From positions 1-6,641 of the forward strand of contig JBGTCY010000005.1 in NCBI GenBank assembly GCA_041748615.1: 6,641 nt of DNA. The letters run 5' to 3'. Under the pieces are notes generated by a model. The model saw nothing but the letters and a program-made list of their open reading frames with translations. It ran no database searches and had not been told where the DNA came from. The position numbers and the translations under genes are program-made. Source of the stretch: JBGTCY01 sp041748615. GTDB lineage: Bacteria > Bacteroidota > Bacteroidia > Chitinophagales > CAIOSU01. Position 1 is the first letter of the stretch; every line of letters begins with the position of its first letter. Of this stretch, positions 1 to 6,240 are shown one piece after another.

Positions 1-988
1 GGTCGCCATATTCGTTATTGCCGGAAACGTATCCGTTTTGAGTTGGATATAATCCGATTTGATGCGTAGGTAGCACATTTGAGAGTGTATCACAACCTTG
101 TGGTCCGGGTCCGCCACCGGCAAGAAAGCCTGTAACCTGAGTATAAAAGTTGATATTTTGCATGAACCAGGGTGTTTCTGGAGTTCCATTATTGTCACAA
201 TCCAGAAAGATATCCTGACCTGTAGCTGTTGGGAGTAACATGCTGTTGAAGAGGTCAAAACGGTAGGAGTTTGGCCAAAAATCAGAGAGCTCTGCGGAGA
301 CATTCGTATTAAATGTTGGACATGGACCTTTATCCACAAAACTGTAAACGATGCCAAAGGTGTCTTCTTTGGCTCCGTAATATTCTATTTTAAGTCCAAA
401 TCTTGTATTAGGTGGCAGTACTAATCCTACCGGTACTTCAGCTAAAATGATGTTTGTCCAGTTTGGCAACCCCGTGAAAGAACTGCTTGAGGTAAAAAAA
501 TCACTCCATAACTCGGTTGTAGTCGGATATCCGTTTGCATTAAGTTGGATAACTTTAATCACTATACTATCAGTAGTATTTGAATTATTTTCATGACCAA
601 ACAAGAAATAGAGCGTATCCACTCTTACAGAGTCAAAATCCGAATACGCGTATCCGATGTCGGTGACAACGTCATGTAAAGTATCAAACCCAACTACAAC
701 ATAAGTGATTTCTGTATCAGGCGGTAAAGTATAATTCATGTTAATATTCTGAATCAAAAAGATGTCATCACCATTTGAATCAGCGTAATCAATCAGAATT
801 TCTACTTCATTGCCTCCCCGATTCAGGCTTTGTGATAATTGATGCCTGAGTTTGATTGCATCAAAGTCATTTTTAACTCCTGGGGATGCCAGGTCAAAAC
901 TGAAATTGGGATTGACTTTCAATTGGTTTTGCGCGCTCGCGAAAAATGCAATTGAAAGACAGAAAACAATGGTTAGTAAATTTTTCAT
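1..988 (-). CDS. Secreted protein, N-terminal part (cut by window edge)
   Basis: Reading the minus strand from the ATG at 986-988 gives 329 codons with no stop, running off the left edge. The start is supported by a clear signal peptide: MKNLL, then a hydrophobic stretch to about residue 18 (ending FFASA), with likely cleavage near A19/Q20. The mature part is rich in Asp, Asn, Thr, Ser and aromatic residues, has short beta-strand-like segments and only three cysteines (about 223, 264 and 299), as expected for an exported beta-sandwich protein. The word QNIN occurs twice (about 80-83 and 277-280). I do not recognise a named domain. By analogy with large Bacteroidota secreted proteins it may end in a T9SS sorting domain outside the window; this is inference. 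It is divergent from the secreted-protein gene starting at 1151, sharing a 162-base intergenic region. Confidence 0.85.
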   Translation of the reverse strand, partial: MKNLLTIVFCLSIAFFASAQNQLKVNPNFSFDLASPGVKNDFDAIKLRHQLSQSLNRGGNEVEILIDYADSNGDDIFLIQNINMNYTLPPDTEITYVVVGFDTLHDVVTDIGYAYSDFDSVRVDTLYFLFGHENNSNTTDSIVIKVIQLNANGYPTTTELWSDFFTSSSSFTGLPNWTNIILAEVPVGLVLPPNTRFGLKIEYYGAKEDTFGIVYSFVDKGPCPTFNTNVSAELSDFWPNSYRFDLFNSMLLPTATGQDIFLDCDNNGTPETPWFMQNINFYTQVTGFLAGGGPGPQGCDTLSNVLPTHQIGLYPTQNGYVSGNNEYGD

Positions 989-1034
989 GACGTTGTTTTG
1001 GTTTTTTAATTTATACGTTTTTTCAAAATGGACT

Positions 1035-1065
1035 TAAAAATACTAAAACTTTCATGTCCGTCAAA
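1035..1065 (-). promoter_or_regulatory. Bacteroidota-type promoter for the secreted-protein gene
   Basis: On the minus strand TTTG (1062-1065) is followed after exactly 19 bases by TATTTTTA (1035-1042), one mismatch from the Bacteroidota -7 consensus TAnnTTTG. It would give a leader of roughly 40 bases ahead of the ATG at 988. It lies in the divergent region 989-1150, which holds nothing else convincing apart from a lone TATCTTTA (1084-1091) facing the plus-strand gene without a partner -33 box. Confidence 0.55.
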
Positions 1066-1150
1066 CCTGTTGTGAAGATTTATTATCTTTAGATATGTAG
1101 GCGATGCAACATTTTTTTACCATTTTTACGTCCTTAAAAACTAAATCTAT

Positions 1151-2023
1151 ATGAAAAGAAACGGACTCATTTTTATTGCCGCCACATTTGTTGCCGCTAT
1201 TTTAACACTCCAACCTGCATTTATTTACACTAATATCACCACACCACCGGCAGGACACACCGGAGCACCCGGTGAACAAACCTGTGCAGTTTCGGGTTGT
1301 CACACAGGCAGCAGTGAAAATTTAGACCCGACCAAGTTGTCGCTTGCATCTGTCGCTACTCCCAGCATTGCCAGCGGTTATACTCCCGGTTCGATTTATA
1401 ATATGACGGTAAATATGGGAACCGTTCAACAACCGGTTAAAGGATTTCAAGTCACCGCGTTAGACCAAAATAATAATGGAGCGGGAACATTTACATTAAC
1501 AAATCCAAACAGTACTTCACTGAGCAGCATCGGAAACCGTCAATATGTCGGTCATAACAATGCCAACACCACCGCGGCATGGACATTCAGATGGCAGGCG
1601 CCCGCTACTAATATCGGACCTGTTACTTTTTATCTTGTCGGAAATGGCGCGAATGGAAATGCCTCCGTAGCAGGAGACATCATTTACCGCGCCCGCTACT
1701 CGGCAACAACTTCTTCTTTCAATCAAATCATCCTTACCGGCATTCAACCCGTGAACGCTGATGAAGTGAAAACCATGAGCATTTATCCCAATCCTTTTCG
1801 CGAAAGGTTGAATGTGCAGTATTATGTGCATGATGAGAGTCAAATTAAATTTGAGTTGTTTGACATAGCTGGTAGTTCTGTGGCTGTACTGGCGGAAAAA
1901 ACAGATTTGCCGGGTTACCATCAACTCTCGTTTGATTTAAATGAAAAAATTAAAACAGGAGTTTATATCCTCCGGATAAATGAAGGAGAAAAAGTGTATT
2001 TCAAAAAATTACTCGCGGAATAA
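1151..2023 (+). CDS. Secreted Reelin-like (choice-of-anchor V type) protein with T9SS sorting domain
   Basis: 290 residues. Residues 1-24 are a signal peptide or N-terminal membrane segment (MKRNG, then hydrophobic). Residues 36-53 contain GHTGAPGEQTC...GCHTG, the hallmark start of the Reeler/choice-of-anchor V family. Further family features follow: Y77-x-PG-x-x-Y near 77-83, GFQVTALD near 98-105, W144/W148 with QAP at 149-151, and GPVTFYLVGNGANGN near 156-170. Residues about 207-290 form a T9SS type A sorting domain (IYPNPF at 211-216, FDIAG near 237, GVYILRI near 270), so the protein should cross the outer membrane by T9SS and be surface-attached or released. The cysteines form CX4CH (C45, C50, H51) instead of CXXCH, so covalent haem binding is possible but unproven. 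Function is otherwise unknown. The leader is A-rich with no Shine-Dalgarno sequence. A strong terminator follows, so it is probably monocistronic. The family assignment is from memory. Confidence 0.88.
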   Translation: MKRNGLIFIAATFVAAILTLQPAFIYTNITTPPAGHTGAPGEQTCAVSGCHTGSSENLDPTKLSLASVATPSIASGYTPGSIYNMTVNMGTVQQPVKGFQVTALDQNNNGAGTFTLTNPNSTSLSSIGNRQYVGHNNANTTAAWTFRWQAPATNIGPVTFYLVGNGANGNASVAGDIIYRARYSATTSSFNQIILTGIQPVNADEVKTMSIYPNPFRERLNVQYYVHDESQIKFELFDIAGSSVAVLAEKTDLPGYHQLSFDLNEKIKTGVYILRINEGEKVYFKKLLAE

Positions 2024-2044
2024 AAAATTAATTCCTCAAAAAAT

Positions 2045-2085
2045 AAAAAAGCCGTTGTTTTCGAAGAGGAAACAGCGGTTTTTTT
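2045..2085 (+). terminator. Rho-independent terminator after the T9SS protein gene
   Basis: CCGTTGTTT (2052-2060) pairs with AAACAGCGG (2070-2078) in a nine-pair stem with one G-U pair and a nine-base loop. The stem is preceded by A6 and followed by T7. The flanking A and T runs can extend the stem, so it may work to some degree in both directions. It begins about 20 bases after the stop codon at 2023, which makes the plus-strand gene upstream the natural client. Confidence 0.85.
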
Positions 2086-2138
2086 ATTTTAAAAATCGGG
2101 GACATGAACTCTCAATCAAAAAGTTGGTTTTACATACT

Positions 2139-2738
2139 ATGAATATCAAAGAGTTTTTCAATCAATTATTTTCATCGGAAAAAAACTTTCCCCAGCAGAA
2201 AGAAGAAATTATCTATGAACAAATGGAAATCTCAGAAGAGGAAAAATTATCGGGCGAAGTATGGGCGAATAGTATCCGGAAAGAAAGGTTGGTCGAGTTG
2301 ATTCATCAAAAACTGATTCATCAATCATCACATCAGGATGATGCTGTTTTCAAAATTGACTTTATTGAAGGTCGCTCCACTTTCGGTTTCGTTTGTTACT
2401 ATGCTGAAAAAATATTTTCACCAGCTGATTTCCAGCATTTTTTTGAATATCTGAAAGAACAGGTGAAAGCACAAGGTTACGTTCTTCAACTTTCGGATAG
2501 CAAAACCATCTTAAAAAAGGATGTTGCCGAAACAAAAGAACGACATTATCTCAAACCCCGTTTTAAACTGAATGATGAACAAACCAAAATCAATCAGGCT
2601 TATGGAAATGTCACCATTGAATATTTTAAAATCAATGATAAACCGGACCACCTCAAATTCTATCTGCATTATTACCACGACCATAAATATACAGAGGCAT
2701 TAATTGCAGAGGATCTGATAGTGAAAGTTTTGGGGTAG
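2139..2738 (+). CDS. Hypothetical cytoplasmic protein, 199 residues
   Basis: I do not recognise this protein. The reading frame is open back to 1980, but an upstream start would lie inside the previous gene and before its terminator, so the ATG at 2139-2141 (MNIKEFFNQLF) is the credible start. There is no signal peptide or membrane helix. The N-terminal 50 residues are charged and probably helical (EEIIYEQMEISEEEK). The middle (about 70-125) alternates hydrophobic and polar residues, as in an alpha/beta fold (FKIDFIEG, FGFVCYYAEK, FFEYLKEQV, YVLQLSD). The C-terminal part has a run rich in Tyr and His (HLKFYLHYYHDHKY, about 171-184). Those histidines could bind metal, but no known pattern is matched. 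It converges with the E1 gene across 2739-2847, where no clear terminator is visible. Confidence 0.75.
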   Translation: MNIKEFFNQLFSSEKNFPQQKEEIIYEQMEISEEEKLSGEVWANSIRKERLVELIHQKLIHQSSHQDDAVFKIDFIEGRSTFGFVCYYAEKIFSPADFQHFFEYLKEQVKAQGYVLQLSDSKTILKKDVAETKERHYLKPRFKLNDEQTKINQAYGNVTIEYFKINDKPDHLKFYLHYYHDHKYTEALIAEDLIVKVLG

Positions 2739-2847
2739 TTATACCATCGGTAAACAGGTTTTGAACTTTGATGCGCTTTTCCGATATATCCCGAACACTG
2801 CGTTTTTACATTTCTTTTGGGATAAATTTCTTTGGAAGATTACTCAA

Positions 2848-5046
2848 TCAAAAATTTAAAAGTTCTTCCATCACAGCCAGCACCTTTTCCGCGCTCGGCA
2901 ACATCGTTTTCTCTAATGTTGAATTTAACGGAATAGCAGGGGTGTTCACCGACCCGATAATTTTCACCGGAGCATCGAGCCATTGGAAACATTCGGAAGC
3001 AATTCTTCCAGCCAATGCTTCAGCGAATGAATGCGTAACAGTTTCCTCCGTCAGCACAATACACTTGTTATGTTTTTTTACGGAGGCGAAAATCATTTCC
3101 TCATCCAACGGGTTGAGGGTGCGGAGGTCGAGGATTTCGATTTGTCCGGGGAAATTTTTGGCGGCATTTTTTGCCCAGTAAACGCCCATGCCGTAGGTAA
3201 TCACGGTGAGGGTGTTGCCGTTTTTCACTTCGTTTTCATCGGCTTGTAAATCTATGCGGGCTTTGCCGAGCGGGATGATGTAATGCTCGTCAGGCTCGAT
3301 GGTTTTCGCGTCAGTTGTGCCGGGGACTTTCGACCAGTACAAGCCTTTGTGTTCGAAAATCACCACAGGGTTGGGGTCGTAAAACGCGCTTTTCATGAGA
3401 CCTTTCATGTCGGCTGCGTTGGAAGGGTAGGCGACCTTGACGCCTTTGATTTGGAGGACAACCGACTCCACGCTCGATGAGTGGTAGGGTCCACCGCTGC
3501 CGTATGCGCCAATGGGCACGCGGATGAGCGTTTGCACGGGCCACTTGCCGTTGCTGAGGTAACACGAGCGGCTGACTTCGGTGAACAGTTGGTTGAGACC
3601 GGGCCAAATGTAGTCGGCAAACTGCACTTCGACAATCGGCTTGCAGCCGGCAGCGGACATGCCTACGGTGCTGCCGATGATGTATGCTTCGGTGATAGGC
3701 GTATTGAACACGCGGGCGTCACCATATTTTTTGGCGAGGAGGGCGGCTTCGCGGAACACGCCTCCGAGTTCACCGCCCACGTCTTGTCCGTAGAGCAACG
3801 CTTCGGGATGTTTTTTGAGGATTTCATCCACGGCATGGAGGGCGGCATCCACCATCACTACTTTCTCTCCGTTTTGCGGATTGCGATCGCCTTGTTCTTC
3901 AGTGACGGGCGTGGGCGCGAAGATGTGTTCAGTGAGCGATTCAGGCGCGGGGTCATCGGCTTGAAGGGCGCGTTGGTAGTCTGTGTCAACCTGCTCTTTA
4001 GCGTGTTGTTGAATATCATTTAATTCATCTTCATCAAAACCTGTTGAGAGCAACTGTTCGCGGAGCAGCGGAAACGGGTCGCGCTGAGCGTGTTCTTCCA
4101 AATCTTTTTTCGGGCGGTACCACTCTTTGCGGACGCCCGAAGTGTGGTGGTTGAGCAGCGGCACTTTCGCATGGACAAGGAATGGTCTGCGTTCTTTGCG
4201 GATTTTTTTGATGACTTCGCGCAACACCTCATAACTTTCGATGAAGTCGGAGCCGTTGACGGAATATGTTTGCAATCCCTTGAATCCTTTGGCAAATTCC
4301 ACTGCGTTCATCGCGCGCACTTCGCGGGCGTGGGCTGAGATGTCCCATTCGTTGTCCTGGATGAGGTAGAGAATGGGCAGCGACTTGAGCACGGAGAAAT
4401 GAAAGGCTTCGGCTACTTCGCCTTCGGTTATTGCAGCGTCACCCAAAGAACATACTACGACAGGGGCAGCCCATCTAGCCTCACCCCACACCCCCCTCTC
4501 CAAAGGAGAGGGGGTGTCCGGATTGTTTTCGTTGTCAGGGATGGAATTGGTGTTTGTGTTGTTTTCGGAGTTGGTTTTTTTTAGGCTGGTGATGAGGTGT
4601 TTGAGACCTTGTTGTTCTAAGAATTGAATGCCCTGGGCGATGCCGGTGGTGGGGATGGCTTGCATGCCGGTGGCGGAGGATTGGTGGGGGATTTTGGGCA
4701 TGTTGTCCCTGCGGGAACTGGGGTGGGAGTAGTATGTTCTGCCGCCTGAGAATGGGTCGTCTTTTTTTGCCAGAACTTGCAGCATCAATTCATAAGGCGT
4801 GTAGCCGATGCCGAGGAGGATGGAGTCATCGCGGTAGTACGGGGCGACAAAGTCCTGCGGCAACAGTTGGAGCGCGCAGGCAAGCTGAATAGCTTCATGG
4901 CCTTTGGAGGTGGCATGGACGTATTTGCTGCACACGTCTTTATTTTTTTCATATAAATCGGAAAGAGCGCGGGCGGTACAAATGAGTTGCCACGCTTTTG
5001 TCAATACCTCTTTGCTGACGCTCACGGTGAGTTCTTTGGTTGGCAT
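2848..5046 (-). CDS. Fused 2-oxoacid dehydrogenase E1 alpha/beta subunit
   Basis: 732 residues. It is the thiamine-diphosphate-dependent E1 of a branched-chain 2-oxoacid or pyruvate dehydrogenase-type complex, which decarboxylates the 2-oxoacid and passes the acyl group to lipoyl-E2. The alpha part (about 15-345) shows YYRDDSILLGIG (70-81), HQSSATG (121-127), the ThDP/Mg motif GDA (202-204) with DN 26 residues later (231-232), WDISAHAR (234-241) and the HHTSG/RKEWYRPKKDLEEHAQRDP loop (300-323). A Pro/Glu-rich linker (about 365-392) leads to the beta part (about 393-732), with LLYGQDVG (417-424), TPITEAYIIG (449-458, E453 being the expected catalytic/ThDP Glu), GGPYHSSSVE (518-527) and EILDLRTLNPLD (637-648). 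Such alpha/beta fusions occur in Bacteroidota. The protein is longer than the roughly 650-700 residues I expect; residues about 157-193 are an Asn-rich, repeat-derived insert. Substrate choice cannot be decided, since no E2/E3 genes are present. GC is markedly higher than in the neighbours. Confidence 0.93.
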   Translation of the reverse strand: MPTKELTVSVSKEVLTKAWQLICTARALSDLYEKNKDVCSKYVHATSKGHEAIQLACALQLLPQDFVAPYYRDDSILLGIGYTPYELMLQVLAKKDDPFSGGRTYYSHPSSRRDNMPKIPHQSSATGMQAIPTTGIAQGIQFLEQQGLKHLITSLKKTNSENNTNTNSIPDNENNPDTPSPLERGVWGEARWAAPVVVCSLGDAAITEGEVAEAFHFSVLKSLPILYLIQDNEWDISAHAREVRAMNAVEFAKGFKGLQTYSVNGSDFIESYEVLREVIKKIRKERRPFLVHAKVPLLNHHTSGVRKEWYRPKKDLEEHAQRDPFPLLREQLLSTGFDEDELNDIQQHAKEQVDTDYQRALQADDPAPESLTEHIFAPTPVTEEQGDRNPQNGEKVVMVDAALHAVDEILKKHPEALLYGQDVGGELGGVFREAALLAKKYGDARVFNTPITEAYIIGSTVGMSAAGCKPIVEVQFADYIWPGLNQLFTEVSRSCYLSNGKWPVQTLIRVPIGAYGSGGPYHSSSVESVVLQIKGVKVAYPSNAADMKGLMKSAFYDPNPVVIFEHKGLYWSKVPGTTDAKTIEPDEHYIIPLGKARIDLQADENEVKNGNTLTVITYGMGVYWAKNAAKNFPGQIEILDLRTLNPLDEEMIFASVKKHNKCIVLTEETVTHSFAEALAGRIASECFQWLDAPVKIIGSVNTPAIPLNSTLEKTMLPSAEKVLAVMEELLNF
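4471..4520. repeat. Palindromic repeat element inserted in frame in the E1 gene
   Basis: CCCCCTCTCC (4492-4501), loop AAA, then GGAGAGGGGG (4505-4514) is a perfect ten-pair hairpin, extended by ACA/TGT (4488-4490 and 4515-4517) around one bulged C. On its left is GCCTCACCCC (4478-4487). From memory this is the shape of a small dispersed repeat common in Bacteroidota and other bacterial genomes, whose translation reads PSPLERG...GEA. Here it is translated as residues 178-192 of the E1 protein. Adjoining it is an Asn-rich stretch (residues 158-176) with a nine-base direct repeat TTGTTTTCG at 4523-4531 and 4559-4567. The complete insert is roughly 4468-4578; its exact ends need homologues. Confidence 0.75.
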
Positions 5047-5056
5047 AAAATAGGGA

Positions 5057-5064
5057 TAAAGGTA
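5057..5064 (-). promoter_or_regulatory. Possible -7 box for the E1 gene
   Basis: On the minus strand TACCTTTA lies eight bases before the E1 ATG and matches TAnnTTTG except for the last base. No TTTG is found 17-23 bases upstream, and the implied leader is almost absent, so this is weak. The E1 gene might instead be read through from the toxin-antitoxin locus just upstream. Confidence 0.25.
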
Positions 5065-5080
5065 GGGAATATTGGGAAAA

Positions 5081-5370
5081 TCAGTGCAGCTTAGGCTCTT
5101 GCTTTACATGCCTGATACGGAGTATAAATATTTTTTCAGGAGAATGTTTATAGGTAATACGTTAAGAATACTTTTCAAAAGGACGATAATTACCTGGATT
5201 ATTTTTTTGAATTTATCAGGTGGAAATATTTCCGGATTTATCGGCAGACTGTCAACTATCTTAACAATACCTGTTCTCACATTTTCAGCATTTGAAAAAG
5301 AAGCTTCGCTGATGTAATGATAAATCTGTTTGAATGAAATTACAGCACGTTTGTTTCAAATTATTAAAGG
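5081..5370 (-). pseudogene. Decayed RelE/ParE-family toxin
   Basis: No single frame is open, but joined minus-strand frames give a recognisable RelE/ParE toxin of about 95 residues. The parts are NKRAVISFKQIYHYISE and SFSNAENV, then SLPINPEIFPPDKFKK, NNPGNYRPFEKYS, RITYKHS and IFILRIRHVKQEPK. The last ends at a normal TGA (5081-5083). Lesions seen: a TGA at 5356-5358 where relatives normally have Trp (IIW-T-KRA, so probably TGG to TGA); a -1 shift in the A7 tract (plus-strand T7 at 5202-5208), where one more A would restore DKFKKNNPGNYR; a TAA at 5162-5164 inside YSxRITY, where a residue such as Tyr is expected; and no usable start codon near 5370. Intact family members are small mRNA interferases or gyrase poisons neutralised by the gene upstream. 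Three or more independent lesions argue for genuine decay over sequencing error. The family assignment is from remembered consensus. Confidence 0.85.
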
Positions 5371-5606
5371 CTTTTTTCTTTTTGCCATTTCAGCATTTGC
5401 ATTTTTAACTCATCATTAGTGACAAACTCGCCTTTTTCGATTTCTGCCTCTGCCGCTTCTAATTCCTTGTTGTATTGCTCAAGGCTGATACGCCCTTCGT
5501 TTTTATTACCGAAAAGGATTAGATATCTCAATAACTTCAAGAGTGATGCATCCTCTATCTTTTCAATTTCCTTTTTTATGAATTCTTTTTCTGATTTTAT
5601 GCTCAT
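5364..5606 (-). CDS. Antitoxin of a RelE/ParE-type toxin-antitoxin module
   Basis: 80 residues, starting at the ATG at 5604-5606 and ending in TAA at 5364-5366. The N-terminal 30 residues are Lys/Glu-rich and helical (EKEFIKKEIEKIED, LLKLLRYLI). The C-terminal part RISLEQYNKELEAAEAEIEKGEFVTNDEL (about 39-67), followed by a Lys/Trp tail, is the typical toxin-wrapping segment of small Bacteroidota antitoxins paired with RelE/ParE toxins. Antitoxins of this type bind the toxin and often repress their own operon, but no recognisable DNA-binding fold is obvious here. Its partner lies directly downstream and is decayed, so this is an orphan antitoxin that appears intact. It is divergent from the GbsR/MarR gene across 5607-5721. 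A nearby TACCTTCG on the minus strand is only a weak promoter hint. Confidence 0.8.
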   Translation of the reverse strand: MSIKSEKEFIKKEIEKIEDASLLKLLRYLILFGNKNEGRISLEQYNKELEAAEAEIEKGEFVTNDELKMQMLKWQKEKSL

Positions 5607-5672
5607 GGAATAAAAGAATGATTTATTGTAACCGAAGGTAAAAGTTCAGAATTGTATTTGTCCGAGGAATTT

Positions 5673-5696
5673 AATTTTCAATAAGTTTTGAAAATT
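5673..5696. promoter_or_regulatory. Candidate operator dyad at the regulator promoter
   Basis: AATTTTCA (5673-5680) and TGAAAATT (5689-5696) are perfect eight-base inverted repeats around an eight-base spacer, with two further pairs beyond one mismatch. The dyad overlaps the TTTG -33 box (5687-5690) of the plus-strand regulator gene, a position where a bound dimer would block transcription. MarR-family proteins commonly bind such dyads in their own promoter; the antitoxin divergently encoded is an alternative ligand. Assignment is inference, and AT-rich dyads arise easily by chance here. Confidence 0.4.
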
Positions 5697-5717
5697 CAAG
5701 AATAGTTTGTAATATTG
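5687..5717 (+). promoter_or_regulatory. Bacteroidota-type promoter for the GbsR/MarR gene
   Basis: TTTG (5687-5690), exactly 19 bases, then TAATATTG (5710-5717), one mismatch from TAnnTTTG. The spacing equals that of the promoter at 1035-1065. The -7 box ends only four bases before the ATG at 5722, so the transcript would start at or very near the initiation codon. Confidence 0.55.
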
Positions 5718-5721
5718 CATC

Positions 5722-6222
5722 ATGCAGTATCAGGAAGCCAAAACGAAATTCATTCAGACGTGGGGAACTTTAGGTTCAAGTTGGGGGATAAACCGGGCGA
5801 TGTCGCAAATCCACGCGTTGTTATTGATTTCTCCTCAACCGCTTTCCACCGAAGAAATCATGGAAGAGTTGAGTATGTCGCGGGGAAATGCCAACATGAA
5901 TATCCGGGCTTTGCTTGATTGGGGAGTTATTCATAAAGAACAGAAACCTGGCGACCGCAAGGAATATTTTTATTCGGATAAAAAAATCTGGGAACTGGCG
6001 AAGCAAGTGGTGCGCGAGCGCAAGAGGAGAGAATTGGAGCCGGCAATCAAAGCGCTTGAGGAAGTAAGTCAAATAAAAGATTCATCGGATGCAGGAGCGA
6101 AAGAACTGAAAAAGGTTTCTGAGGATTTGCTGGATTTCACCCAAAAAGTTGACCGGATGCTGGAAAAAGCGGCAGGCTCTGATGAAAACTGGTTTTATAA
6201 GCAATTGCTGAAAATGTTTTAA
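5722..6222 (+). CDS. GbsR/MarR-family transcriptional regulator
   Basis: 166 residues, a DNA-binding winged-helix regulator of the GbsR branch of the MarR superfamily. The start region QEAKTKFIQTWGTLGSSWGINRAMSQIHALLLISPQPLS (residues 4-42) fits the Bacteroidota members as I recall them, which supports the ATG at 5722. The helix-turn-helix is about 41-73 (LSTEEIMEEL, then the recognition helix SRGNANMNIRALLDWGVI). The wing is about 74-86, with KPGDRKEYF. The C-terminal half (about 87-150) is charged and helical, probably for dimerisation, with a heptad-like segment near 105-150. The founding member GbsR of Bacillus subtilis senses choline and represses glycine-betaine synthesis, but that ligand cannot be transferred to this protein. 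A dyad overlaps its promoter, suggesting autoregulation. The small membrane gene follows after 55 bases. Confidence 0.9.
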   Translation: MQYQEAKTKFIQTWGTLGSSWGINRAMSQIHALLLISPQPLSTEEIMEELSMSRGNANMNIRALLDWGVIHKEQKPGDRKEYFYSDKKIWELAKQVVRERKRRELEPAIKALEEVSQIKDSSDAGAKELKKVSEDLLDFTQKVDRMLEKAAGSDENWFYKQLLKMF

Positions 6223-6240
6223 TATTTTTTTGCGAATAAC

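Noticed and set aside
852..1037. A 61-codon plus-strand frame
   Set aside because: It overlaps the signal peptide, start codon and promoter of the minus-strand secreted protein, which are well supported.
1084..1091. TATCTTTA as a -7 box for the gene at 1151
   Set aside because: No TTTG or TTG occurs 17-23 bases upstream, so it is not strong enough to list as a promoter.
1517..1924. A 135-codon minus-strand frame
   Set aside because: It lies opposite the anchor V/T9SS coding sequence, which has clear conserved motifs there.
1980..2138. An N-terminal extension of the 199-residue protein back to 1980
   Set aside because: It would start inside the preceding gene and be interrupted transcriptionally by the terminator at 2045-2085; its Lys-rich translation is typical of non-coding AT-rich DNA.
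2401..2430. TGAAAA/TTTTCA dyad inside the 199-residue protein gene
   Set aside because: The half-sites are in the opposite order with a short spacer and lie within coding sequence; taken as AT-rich background.
3481..4023. A 180-codon plus-strand frame opposite the E1 gene, and other long antisense frames between 2768 and 4584
   Set aside because: The minus-strand E1 protein is full of recognisable motifs across this range; the antisense frames are by-products of its GC-rich codons and show no family features.
5072..5317. An 81-codon plus-strand frame with a hydrophobic middle that looks like a small membrane protein
   Set aside because: It is exactly antisense to the RelE/ParE toxin remnant, whose motifs explain the sequence better.
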